From Propionibacteriaceae bacterium (GTDB lineage Bacteria; Actinomycetota; Actinomycetes; Propionibacteriales; Propionibacteriaceae), in contig JAUMYR010000060.1 in NCBI GenBank assembly GCA_030528545.1, forward strand, positions 1-10,225: a stretch of 10,225 bases of DNA, read 5' to 3'. Below the pieces are notes generated by a model. It saw only the letters and a program-made list of their open reading frames with translations. It did not search any database and was not told the origin of the DNA. A program made the translations under genes and the position numbers. Positions within the stretch are counted from its first letter, which is position 1. Each line of letters starts with the position of its first letter. Shown piece by piece: positions 1-6,715 of the stretch.

Positions 1-1
1 C

Positions 2-100
2 ATGAACAGGATTAACCTTGGCGTCCATAGTCTTTTATCTCAGCTAGAAGCCACCGCGGACTGGCGATCTGAGCTCGACATGATCCTGGAGCATCGATGA
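2..100 (+). CDS. 3' end of an upstream gene, or a very short ORF; function not recognised
   Basis: An open frame of 32 codons ends at TGA 98-100. It begins with ATG at base 2, but the window edge hides whether the frame continues upstream. The translation ends in an amphipathic, helix-like stretch ([18 protein letters not shown]), which looks like a real protein tail rather than noise. The stop overlaps the ATG at 97 of the ABC ATPase gene in an ATGA arrangement, typical of translationally coupled operon genes. I do not recognise the family. In actinobacteria, regulators of the PadR type often precede ABC/FtsX pairs, and a helical C-terminus would fit one, but nothing here proves it. No ribosome binding site for the ATG at base 2 can be seen because of the edge. 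Confidence 0.4.
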   Translation: MNRINLGVHSLLSQLEATADWRSELDMILEHR

Positions 101-813
101 ATCTTAACTTTCTCCAAGGCGAGGCCGATATGTCTAATGTCATTGAATTGAAAGGGGTCTCCAAGGAGGTTGGAGAGCGCCCTAAGAAGGTGATCCTGTC
201 CCAAGTTGACTTCGCCGTGGGCGAGGGCACCCATGTCGCGGTTCGCGGCCGCAGCGGTTCGGGCAAGAGCACACTGCTGGCTATCATCGGCGGTTTGCTG
301 AGCGCTACGTCGGGGAGTATCCGCGTCTGCGGTACCCAGCTAGACGGGACTAGCGAGGACGCCCGCGCCAGGTTCCGGCTGGAGAACGTGGGCTTCGTCT
401 TCCAGTCATTCCACCTCCTCGGGCGGCTGAATGCCTGGGAGAACGTCGCTGTTCCCCTGGTCCTGTCCTCCCGCCGACGGGGGAGCTGGATTGAGGATCG
501 GGCACGGCAGGCCCTGCACGAACTAGGCATTGGTGAGCTTGCCCAGGCCCGTCCGGCGGCTATGTCCGGCGGTCAGAAGCAGCGCGTCGCCATCGCACGT
601 GCCTTGGTTACCGCACCGAAGCTGATTCTCGCCGATGAGCCGACGGGCAATCTGGACGAGCAGTCCACGGCGGACGTGCTTACCGCCCTGAAACGTGCGC
701 GGGAGGCTCACGGCGCTTCGCTGATCGTCGTGACGCACGATCCTCTCGTCGCAGCCACCGCCGACGTCGAGGTAAAGATCGTTGACGGGCGTCTACATCA
801 ACGCGGGGTGTGA
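97..813 (+). CDS. ABC transporter ATP-binding protein, MacB/LolD type
   Basis: This is the cytoplasmic ATPase that should power the FtsX permease encoded next. All catalytic motifs are present (numbered from ATG 97): Walker [10 protein letters not shown] at 51-59, Q-loop Gln103 in VFQSFHLL, signature MSGGQ at 156-160 (Met for the usual Leu), Walker B LILADE at 176-181, D-loop NLD at 185-187 and switch His214 in VVTHD. The FQSFHLL stretch and the ADEPTGNLD run are typical of the MacB/LolD/FtsE branch. At 238 residues it has normal length. ATG 97 has GGAG five bases upstream and overlaps the stop of the preceding frame (ATGA). A second start at ATG 130, with GAGG five bases upstream, would give 227 residues beginning [10 protein letters not shown], closer to the usual family N-terminus, so the true start is undecided. 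The first codons are less GC-rich than the rest. The substrate cannot be read from this subunit. Confidence 0.93.
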   Translation: MNLNFLQGEADMSNVIELKGVSKEVGERPKKVILSQVDFAVGEGTHVAVRGRSGSGKSTLLAIIGGLLSATSGSIRVCGTQLDGTSEDARARFRLENVGFVFQSFHLLGRLNAWENVAVPLVLSSRRRGSWIEDRARQALHELGIGELAQARPAAMSGGQKQRVAIARALVTAPKLILADEPTGNLDEQSTADVLTALKRAREAHGASLIVVTHDPLVAATADVEVKIVDGRLHQRGV

Positions 814-814
814 C

Positions 815-3271
815 GTGAGAGAACGCATCAGGCTAGCGCTCGCGCTATTTCGGACCTCATGGGTTCGCTCGGTTTCCACCATCGCAGGAATCGCTGCGAT
901 CACCGCCATGGCATCGAGCGTTCTCCTCGTCCTGAACGCCTTCGACAAAGGGGTGCAGGACCAGCTCGACGCCGTCTTTCACGAACGCAACAGAATCATC
1001 AGCACACGCACCGGCACGGCTGTGACTCCGCAACAGCTTCACGCGATTCTCGACATTGAGGGCCTGGAGAAGGTGCTACCGGCAGCCCAGCTTGAAGGCT
1101 CGATCGATGGGGAGAGGGCGGTCGTTCTGATTCTTCCGGACGCACAGCACAGTACCGACACCTCCGGCGAGAAAGACCAGGTCTGGCTGAGCACACCGTT
1201 GCGGGAGACCGTTCGCCAAGCGGTCGGCGCGACCGCGCAGGTCCGGCTAGGTCCGGTCGCCCTCGATGTCGTGGTTGGCCCCGACCCAACAGCTCAGGGA
1301 TACCCTCAGTTCGACCAGTCCGCTTACGCCATCATGACGGCGTCCACACTCGAAAAGTTCGGGCACCCGGAGCTGGCTGCACCCACCGTGGTCCTGGCGA
1401 GTGCGCCCACCGTGGCATCGCAGGAGGCGCTAGACCGATACGTCGCTGGCGAACCTAGCCTGGAAGTCCAGGACCGGGCAGCCGCGGACACCGCGCTGCG
1501 CATCGGCATCCAGCCGATCTTGCAGAACCTTCCGCTGGTGGCGCTGGTGGCCTTCCTGCTCGGTCTCGTCCTGGTCTTCACCATCATTCGCGCTGGAGCC
1601 GACGCCGAACGTGTCAGCCTGGTCTTGCTCCGAGCCCTCGGCGCTTCGTCACGGCGGCTACGTGGCCTGGCGACCGTGTCCGGGGTCGTGCACGGCCTGA
1701 TCGGCTGCGCGCTGGGGCTGGTCCTCGCCGCCCCGGCGGCCTCTTCACTGATGGCCTCCATTCCGGCCTCCTCTAGAAACAGCGCGGCACCCGTGCCCGC
1801 CATCCCGATGTCGCCGCCGGTGTATGCGGGCGCCGCAGCCGCTGTTCTGCTGGTGTGCGTGGTAGCGGCCAGATCAGGGGTGCGCCCGCTGGTGCGGCTG
1901 TCCGCTGAGGACCAGTTCCGAGGGATGAACCAGCCGGTCTCACCGTGGCGCACGTGGACGTTGGGACTAGTGGGTTTCGTGGCCGTGGCCGCTGCGATTC
2001 TCCTGACGCTGAACGACCCCGGGCGGTTCGGGTCCGCCGGTTTGATCCTCCTGCTCATCGGGTGGGCTACCTTGGGGCCCGTGCTCATCGGCGCGCTGCT
2101 GAGCTGGTTCGACCGGCTAGCGCTGCGCACCCGTCCGGGCTTCGTCTCGCGTAGTTCCGACTACCGGGTCGCACAGCAGATGCGCTCCGGGGGCATGGTG
2201 GTCAGCGGCGCGCTGGTGCTGCTCGTCTCCCTCTCGGGATTGGCTACGAACCTGCAAAAGTCGACGGAACCCACCCTCGCTGGCATGGGCGACATTGATC
2301 TCATGGTCCAGGACGTGGCCTTGGACGATCTGCCCACCGTTCGCAACATCTCTCCCGACGCCGAGAAAGCCCTCGCCGCAGTGGACGGCGTCGCTGCGGT
2401 ACGGCCGGTACAGATGGGCTACATCACCTACCAAGACACGCGGGTCCTCGTGCAGGGTGTGGCACCAGATTCAAAGCTCCCCGTGGTGCAGCAAGGAACA
2501 GCACTCGGAGGCGAGCTGACCCCCGGCAAGCTCTACGTCTCGACGCAGTTCGCTCTCCAACAAGCGGTGGAAGTGGGCGATGAGGTGGCGATCCCAACAC
2601 CAGCGGGCGACACGCTGCGGCTGGTGGTGAGCGCAGTGGTGGACTCTTTCCTGTGGCCGGGAGGCCTTGTCGTATCGCACATCGAGGACACCCGGAGGTT
2701 GTGGCCGGGACAGGGGGTCAGCGCCTACGAGGTGATGACGGAGCGTCCCTGGCAGAGCGTGCGCGAAGAGATTCTCAACCGGCGCCCCGCACTGCACCTT
2801 CCTGCCTCGACGCTGGTCGCATCTGGGCCGGACCAGGCCGCGCAGGCGGACAAGATCGTCCGAGACAGCAGCCAGCTCTACCAGGCACTGGCCCTCATCG
2901 GTCTCTTCGTGGCTATGCTGATCGCCAGCAGCGCGATCACCCTGGACACGTCGACCCGCCTGCGGGAGTTCGGGGTGATCCGCGCGATAGGTGGACGATC
3001 ACGGTTCCTCACGCGAATGGTCGTGACGAGGGCCACCCTGCTGGTCGCACCGGCCACGGTCGTCGGCGGGCTTTTCGGCGTCCTCCTGCTGTGGCTGACG
3101 ACCGAAACCTCAGGGAAGGCTCAAGGCGTCAATCTGACCATGCACTGGTCGGGGACGACCGCGGCCGGGACTCTTCTCGCCTGCGGCCTCGTGATCGGGG
3201 TGGCCGCTATAGGTTCCGCGCGTCTGGTTACGAAGCGCTCGGCTCCTGACATGCTGGGGGCAGCACAGTAA
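815..3271 (+). CDS. ABC transporter permease with two FtsX domains (~10 membrane segments)
   Basis: This is the membrane subunit of the ABC pair, 818 residues. The likely layout is: TM1 at about 21-41; a first extracytoplasmic domain of ~190 residues; three segments (about 239-259, 284-311, 336-352) forming FtsX domain 1; two central segments (about 381-399, 409-430); one segment at 459-477; a second extracytoplasmic domain (~480-685); and FtsX domain 2 with three segments (about 689-710, 737-762, 782-800). Both halves keep the FtsX cytoplasmic motif next to the membrane: ERVSLVLLRALGAS (265-278) and RLREFGVIRAIGG (715-727). A duplicated, ten-segment form acting with one ATPase is known for exporters of peptides, lipids or lipoproteins. 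I chose GTG 815 because GGGG lies seven bases upstream and it begins one base after the ATPase stop; a TTG at 782 in the same frame would overlap the ATPase by 32 bases and has no better support. Substrate unknown. Confidence 0.9.
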   Translation: MRERIRLALALFRTSWVRSVSTIAGIAAITAMASSVLLVLNAFDKGVQDQLDAVFHERNRIISTRTGTAVTPQQLHAILDIEGLEKVLPAAQLEGSIDGERAVVLILPDAQHSTDTSGEKDQVWLSTPLRETVRQAVGATAQVRLGPVALDVVVGPDPTAQGYPQFDQSAYAIMTASTLEKFGHPELAAPTVVLASAPTVASQEALDRYVAGEPSLEVQDRAAADTALRIGIQPILQNLPLVALVAFLLGLVLVFTIIRAGADAERVSLVLLRALGASSRRLRGLATVSGVVHGLIGCALGLVLAAPAASSLMASIPASSRNSAAPVPAIPMSPPVYAGAAAAVLLVCVVAARSGVRPLVRLSAEDQFRGMNQPVSPWRTWTLGLVGFVAVAAAILLTLNDPGRFGSAGLILLLIGWATLGPVLIGALLSWFDRLALRTRPGFVSRSSDYRVAQQMRSGGMVVSGALVLLVSLSGLATNLQKSTEPTLAGMGDIDLMVQDVALDDLPTVRNISPDAEKALAAVDGVAAVRPVQMGYITYQDTRVLVQGVAPDSKLPVVQQGTALGGELTPGKLYVSTQFALQQAVEVGDEVAIPTPAGDTLRLVVSAVVDSFLWPGGLVVSHIEDTRRLWPGQGVSAYEVMTERPWQSVREEILNRRPALHLPASTLVASGPDQAAQADKIVRDSSQLYQALALIGLFVAMLIASSAITLDTSTRLREFGVIRAIGGRSRFLTRMVVTRATLLVAPATVVGGLFGVLLLWLTTETSGKAQGVNLTMHWSGTTAAGTLLACGLVIGVAAIGSARLVTKRSAPDMLGAAQ

Positions 3272-3307
3272 CCGCAAGGCCCGCCAAGCCGACCGGAGTG
3301 GCAAGCC

Positions 3308-3919
3308 TTACGCCCCGCCGGTGAGGAGGGCCTTGAGGATGATCGCCATCCGCTGTTTCAGGCCTTCGGGGTCGTAGCCGCTGGCCAGCAGGTCCTCGAG
3401 GACGACCTCTAGGCAAACCGAGCGCAAGACCAGCAGGAGCACGTCCATCTCGACGATGGGCTGGACGCCGAACTCCTCGAAGGCCTCGCTCAGGATCTCG
3501 CCCAGCACCGACGCCATGGCGGTCTGGGCCCGGTGCACCGGGCCGCGCAGCTCCGGGGTGCGGGTCGCGGCCAGCTGGATGACGTGCAGGGCGAGCAGCG
3601 TGTCGGCGTCGCCTCCCCACAGGTTCATGAAGTTCGCCACCGCCAGGTCGATGACCTCGCTCGCCCCGGCCGAGGACTGGAGGGCCTCGGGCAGCACCTT
3701 CCGGACGACCGAGAGGTAGTCCTGCATCGACTCCTCCACGACCGCCACGCATAGCTCGGTCTTGGACGAGAAGTTGGAGTAGAAGGCACCGCGGGTGAAG
3801 CCCGCCGCCTCGCAGATCTCTTCGACGCTGACATCGATCCCCCGGCTCGCGAAGACGCGCTTGGCCGCCGCGATGAGGGACGCTCGGGTCTGCGCGCGCC
3901 GCGCGCTCAATTCGGCCAT
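3308..3919 (-). CDS. TetR/AcrR family transcriptional regulator
   Basis: A 203-residue DNA-binding repressor of normal TetR length. The N-terminal helices (about 8-27) lead into the helix-turn-helix, with VSVEEICEAAGFTRGAFYSNF at 30-50 followed by SSKTEL, a textbook TetR recognition region. The C-terminal ~140 residues are helical, variable and probably bind ligand and form the dimer; the ligand cannot be inferred. The ATG at 3919 is preceded on its strand by GGAGGTG, a strong ribosome binding site. The gene is divergent from the MMPL transporter gene, and the gap holds two matching inverted repeats, so the simple reading is that it represses the transporter operon and itself until an exported or toxic compound binds. 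It is convergent with the FtsX permease gene across a 36-base gap. Confidence 0.93.
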   Translation of the reverse strand: MAELSARRAQTRASLIAAAKRVFASRGIDVSVEEICEAAGFTRGAFYSNFSSKTELCVAVVEESMQDYLSVVRKVLPEALQSSAGASEVIDLAVANFMNLWGGDADTLLALHVIQLAATRTPELRGPVHRAQTAMASVLGEILSEAFEEFGVQPIVEMDVLLLVLRSVCLEVVLEDLLASGYDPEGLKQRMAIILKALLTGGA

Positions 3920-3927
3920 CTCACCTC

Positions 3928-3945
3928 CGATACAGAAGTGTATTC
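3928..3945. promoter_or_regulatory. Candidate TetR operator 1 (tetR-proximal)
   Basis: CGATACA GAAG TGTATTC: arms ATACA/TGTAT pair perfectly, and the outer two positions are imperfect. It begins nine bases upstream of the regulator's start codon and abuts its ribosome binding site, so bound protein would block regulator expression; it also covers the likely -35 zone of the MMPL promoter. The same pattern recurs 46 bases downstream. Binding by the adjacent TetR protein is inferred from position and symmetry. Confidence 0.65.
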
Positions 3946-3960
3946 ATTCTGGCGAAAGCG

Positions 3961-3969
3961 TGCCATACT
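3961..3969 (+). promoter_or_regulatory. Putative extended -10 promoter for the MMPL-yhgE operon
   Basis: TGC CATACT fits an extended -10 element (TGn followed by a hexamer matching TATAAT at four of six positions). The -35 region is weak (TATTCA at 3941-3946 with a 17-base spacer), as is usual for extended -10 promoters. Transcription would begin near 3976, inside operator 2, and leave a leader of about 34 bases before GTG 4010. The match is modest; the layout is the main support. Confidence 0.4.
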
Positions 3970-3973
3970 GGCT

Positions 3974-3991
3974 CGATACACTCTTGTATCG
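3974..3991. promoter_or_regulatory. Candidate TetR operator 2 (transporter-proximal)
   Basis: CGATACA CTCT TGTATCG is a perfect 7-4-7 inverted repeat. It shares the CGATACA-N4-TGTAT core with operator 1 and lies just downstream of the putative -10 element, over the expected transcription start and four bases before the AGGGGAGG ribosome binding site. Occupancy here would block the transporter operon. Two copies in a ~90-base divergent gap are strong contextual support for specific TetR binding. Confidence 0.72.
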
Positions 3992-4009
3992 AACAGGGGA
4001 GGTCGTTCG

Positions 4010-6715
4010 GTGTCGTCCACGCTGTACGCGCTCGGCCGCTGGTGCCATCGCCACGCGACCCGGGTGGTGATCCTCTGGCTGGGCGCCCTGCTGGCGTTCG
4101 GCGGGCTCGCCCTCACGCTGCGTGGGGCGCTGGATGATACCTTCTCGATACCGGATTCTTCGTCTCATGAGGCCCTCCTCAAGCTCCGCTCCACCTTCCC
4201 GGAGGCCAGCGGCATCTCGGCGCTGGCGATCATCGTCCCGCCCGAAGGCCAGCTCGTCACCGACCCCGCCCAGCGTCCCGTGATCGAACAAGGAGTGCTC
4301 TCCTTCGAGCGGGTGCCCGGTGTGTCCGGGGCGGTCTCACCCTGGAACGAACACTTCGAGGGCCTCGTCGCACCCGGAGGAAGGGCCGCGATCATCCAGG
4401 TGCGGCTGTCCCTGGAACAGATCCATCAAGACGACCTCCAGCCCCTCGTGGACGCCGCCGCGGCGCTACAAGGCCAGCTGCCAGCCGGGACCACGGTCAC
4501 GATGGGTGGGGAGGCCTTCTCCATCGAGTTGCCCGAGCTGTCCATCATCGAGGCGATCGGCGTCGGCGTCGCCCTCGTCGTGCTCGCGATCGTCCTCGGC
4601 TCCCTGATGGCAGCGACGATCCCGATCGTGACCGCCCTGATCGGCGTGGGGCTGACCATGTCGCTGCTGATGCTCACCGCCAACGTCACCACCATCAACT
4701 CGGTCACCCCGATGCTCGCGATCATGCTCGGGCTGGCCGTCGGCATCGACTACGCCCTGTTCATCCTGTCGCGCCACCGCGACCAGCTGCGCGACCCCAG
4801 TCTGAGCACCGAGGAGTCCGCCGCCCGGGCCGTGGCGACCGCCGGATCGGCGGTCGTATTCGCCGGTGTCACCGTCGTGATCGCGCTGCTCGGGCTGGCG
4901 CTGGCCCGGATTCCATTTCTCACCGTCATGGGTGGCTTCGCCGCCCTCGGGGTCGGGCTGGCCGTCGCGATCGCGCTCACCCTGCTGCCAGCGGCGATGG
5001 GCTGGGCCGGGGAGCGGCTGCGTCCCCGCGCCAGCCGCGGGACTGGTGCGCCATCAGCCCAGACCCCCGGCGGCCAGCCACCCCAGGACGCGACCCGGCC
5101 CGGCCCGGCCGCACCCACCCGCACCTCCGGCCGGTTCTACCGCGCGTGGGTGAAGGCAGCGATCCGCTGGCCCTGGGTCACGGTCATCGTCGTCGTGCTC
5201 GCCTGCGGCGCGCTGAGCGTCCCCGCGAAAGACCTGCGGCTGTCCCTACCGAACTCCGGACAGCACGCCGCGACCGCCTCCGACCGCATCGCCTACGATC
5301 AGGCCGCCCGCTACTTCGGCGTCGGTTTCAACGGCCCGCTGGTGGTCACGGTCGACCTGCTGTCGAGCAGGGACCCGCTCGGGGTCATGGCCGGGATCAA
5401 GGACGACATCGCTGCCACCCCCGGGGTGCAGTCGGTGCTGATCGCCACCCCCAACCGCAACGCCGACACCGGCTTCGTGCAGGTGATCCCGGCCACCGCC
5501 CCGGACGAGGTCGCCACGCAGCACCTGGTGCGGGCGCTGCGTGACAAGGCCTCCGGCTGGCTGACCCGGTACGGTACCGCGACCGAGGTCACCGGGATCA
5601 CGGCGATCCAGATCGACGTGTCCGAACGGCTCGCCCACGCCCTGGTGCCGTTCGGGGCCTTCGTCGTCGGGCTGTCCCTGGTGCTGCTGACCCTGGTCTT
5701 CAAGTCCATCGCCGTGCCCCTCAAAGCGGCCCTGGGCTATCTGCTCAGCATCGGGGTGGCCTTCGGCGCCACGACCCTGGTCTTCAACCACGGCTGGCTG
5801 CGCGCCGTGGTGAACCTGGAGAAACCGATCGCTGTGGTCAGCTTCCTGCCGATCCTGCTCATGGGCATCCTGTTCGGGCTCGCCATGGACTACGAGGTCT
5901 TCCTGGTCAGCCGGATCCGGGAGGAATACGTGCACGGACTGTCCGCCCGGGACGCCATCGTGGAGGGGTTCACCGCCTCCGGAAAGGTGGTGGCCGCCGC
6001 GGCAGCCATCATGATCGCGGTCTTCGCCTTCTTCGTCCCCGAGGGCATGGGGCCGATCAAAGCGATCGCCTTCGCTCTGGCCGTCGGCATCGCGGTGGAC
6101 GCTTTCGTCGTCCGCATGACTCTGGTGCCCGCCGTGCTGGCCCTGCTCGGCGACAAGGCGTGGTGGCTGCCCCGCTGGCTGGCCCGGATGCTGCCGAGCC
6201 TCGACGTCGAGGGCGAGACCCTGGCGAAGGAACTGGAACTGCGCGACTGGCCGGGGGACGGCTCGGTGCTGCACGCCGAGGGCATCGGGGTGCAGGGCGT
6301 CCTGGACTGCCTCGACCTGTGCCTGCACCCGGGAGAGACCCACACCCTCACCGGCGAGACCGCGCGCACGGCGGCCCTGCTCGCCCTCACCGGACGCCTG
6401 CGGATCACCTCAGGACGCGCCCGCATCGCCGGTTCCCTCCTGCCGGAGCAAGCTGCCAAGGTGCGCCTGGCCAGCGCTTTCATCGACGCCACCCAGTCGG
6501 CCAGCGTCGCCGATGAGCTTGGCCACGCCCTGTCCCGCGAGCCTCAGCTGGTCGTCGTCGACAACGCCGATCTGCTGGTCACCGCCGCCGACCGGGCGGC
6601 CGTGCGGGAGCTCGTCGCCACCGCCGCCGCCACGGGCCGCACCGTGATCCTCGGCGCGGCCACCGACCGCGTCCCCGCCCTCTCACACCCAGGGAGCGAC
6701 CATGTTGCGAATTGA
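4010..6715 (+). CDS. MMPL/RND-family transporter with a C-terminal degenerate ABC ATPase-like domain
   Basis: A proton-driven inner-membrane pump of the MMPL branch of RND transporters, 901 residues. It shows two MMPL repeats: TM1 (18-38), an extracytoplasmic domain (~40-175), TM2-6 (about 178-330), a Pro/Gly-rich cytoplasmic linker (~335-375), TM7 (386-405), a second extracytoplasmic domain (~406-545) and TM8-12 (about 546-712). The conserved Asp-Tyr pairs of the proton relay are present in TM4 (GIDYALFILSRHR, D247-Y248) and TM10 (GLAMDYEVFLVSR, D627-Y628). The MMPL part ends near 730; residues ~731-901 are an extra domain, described separately. GTG 4010 was chosen because AGGGGAGG lies seven bases upstream; an earlier GTG at 3938 would place the operators inside the coding region. 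The 3' end overlaps yhgE by 14 bases. Family members export lipids, siderophores or drugs; the substrate here is unknown. Regulation by the divergent TetR protein is likely. Confidence 0.92.
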   Translation: MSSTLYALGRWCHRHATRVVILWLGALLAFGGLALTLRGALDDTFSIPDSSSHEALLKLRSTFPEASGISALAIIVPPEGQLVTDPAQRPVIEQGVLSFERVPGVSGAVSPWNEHFEGLVAPGGRAAIIQVRLSLEQIHQDDLQPLVDAAAALQGQLPAGTTVTMGGEAFSIELPELSIIEAIGVGVALVVLAIVLGSLMAATIPIVTALIGVGLTMSLLMLTANVTTINSVTPMLAIMLGLAVGIDYALFILSRHRDQLRDPSLSTEESAARAVATAGSAVVFAGVTVVIALLGLALARIPFLTVMGGFAALGVGLAVAIALTLLPAAMGWAGERLRPRASRGTGAPSAQTPGGQPPQDATRPGPAAPTRTSGRFYRAWVKAAIRWPWVTVIVVVLACGALSVPAKDLRLSLPNSGQHAATASDRIAYDQAARYFGVGFNGPLVVTVDLLSSRDPLGVMAGIKDDIAATPGVQSVLIATPNRNADTGFVQVIPATAPDEVATQHLVRALRDKASGWLTRYGTATEVTGITAIQIDVSERLAHALVPFGAFVVGLSLVLLTLVFKSIAVPLKAALGYLLSIGVAFGATTLVFNHGWLRAVVNLEKPIAVVSFLPILLMGILFGLAMDYEVFLVSRIREEYVHGLSARDAIVEGFTASGKVVAAAAAIMIAVFAFFVPEGMGPIKAIAFALAVGIAVDAFVVRMTLVPAVLALLGDKAWWLPRWLARMLPSLDVEGETLAKELELRDWPGDGSVLHAEGIGVQGVLDCLDLCLHPGETHTLTGETARTAALLALTGRLRITSGRARIAGSLLPEQAAKVRLASAFIDATQSASVADELGHALSREPQLVVVDNADLLVTAADRAAVRELVATAAATGRTVILGAATDRVPALSHPGSDHVAN
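6263..6661 (+). other. Degenerate ABC nucleotide-binding domain fused to the MMPL C-terminus
   Basis: Residues ~752-884 of the MMPL protein follow the order of an ABC ATPase: GVLDCLDLCLHPGETHTLTG resembles the strand leading to Walker A; LLALTGRLRITSGRARIAG (790-808) resembles the region after the P-loop; ALSREPQLVVVDNADLL (840-856) resembles the Walker B segment; and GRTVILGAATD (876-886) resembles the strand before the H-loop. The catalytic parts are missing. The P-loop reads GETARTAA, two residues short and without GK[ST]; no Q-loop Gln or LSGGQ is found, because only ~32 residues separate the post-P-loop strand from Walker B, so the helical subdomain appears deleted; the catalytic Glu is Asn852; the switch His is absent. 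The frame is intact and the codons are like the rest of the gene, so it seems retained, perhaps as a structural or docking module. The assignment rests on motif order by eye. Confidence 0.65.

Noticed and set aside
1324..2130. 268-codon minus-strand frame opposite the FtsX permease gene
   Set aside because: Low-complexity Ala/Ser/Arg/Thr translation with no recognisable motif and no ribosome binding site; the + strand frame is well supported.
3272..3307. Possible terminator between the convergent permease and tetR genes
   Set aside because: Only a 5-bp AAGGC/GCCTT pairing across a long loop is visible and there is no T-run; too weak to call.
3938..4009. Upstream GTG at 3938 as the start of the MMPL protein
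   Set aside because: It would put both the promoter-like element and operator 2 within coding sequence and lacks a good ribosome binding site; GTG 4010 has AGGGGAGG at ideal spacing and gives a normal MMPL N-terminus.
5246..6343. Long open frame on the minus strand (365 codons) opposite the MMPL gene
   Set aside because: Its translation is rich in Gly, Asp, His, Gln and Arg with no domain-like pattern, as expected from the complement of a high-GC coding region; the + strand frame has clear MMPL motifs.
6263..6661. Active ATPase fused to the MMPL protein
   Set aside because: The domain lacks the P-loop GK[ST], Q-loop, signature motif, catalytic Glu and switch His, so hydrolysis is not expected.
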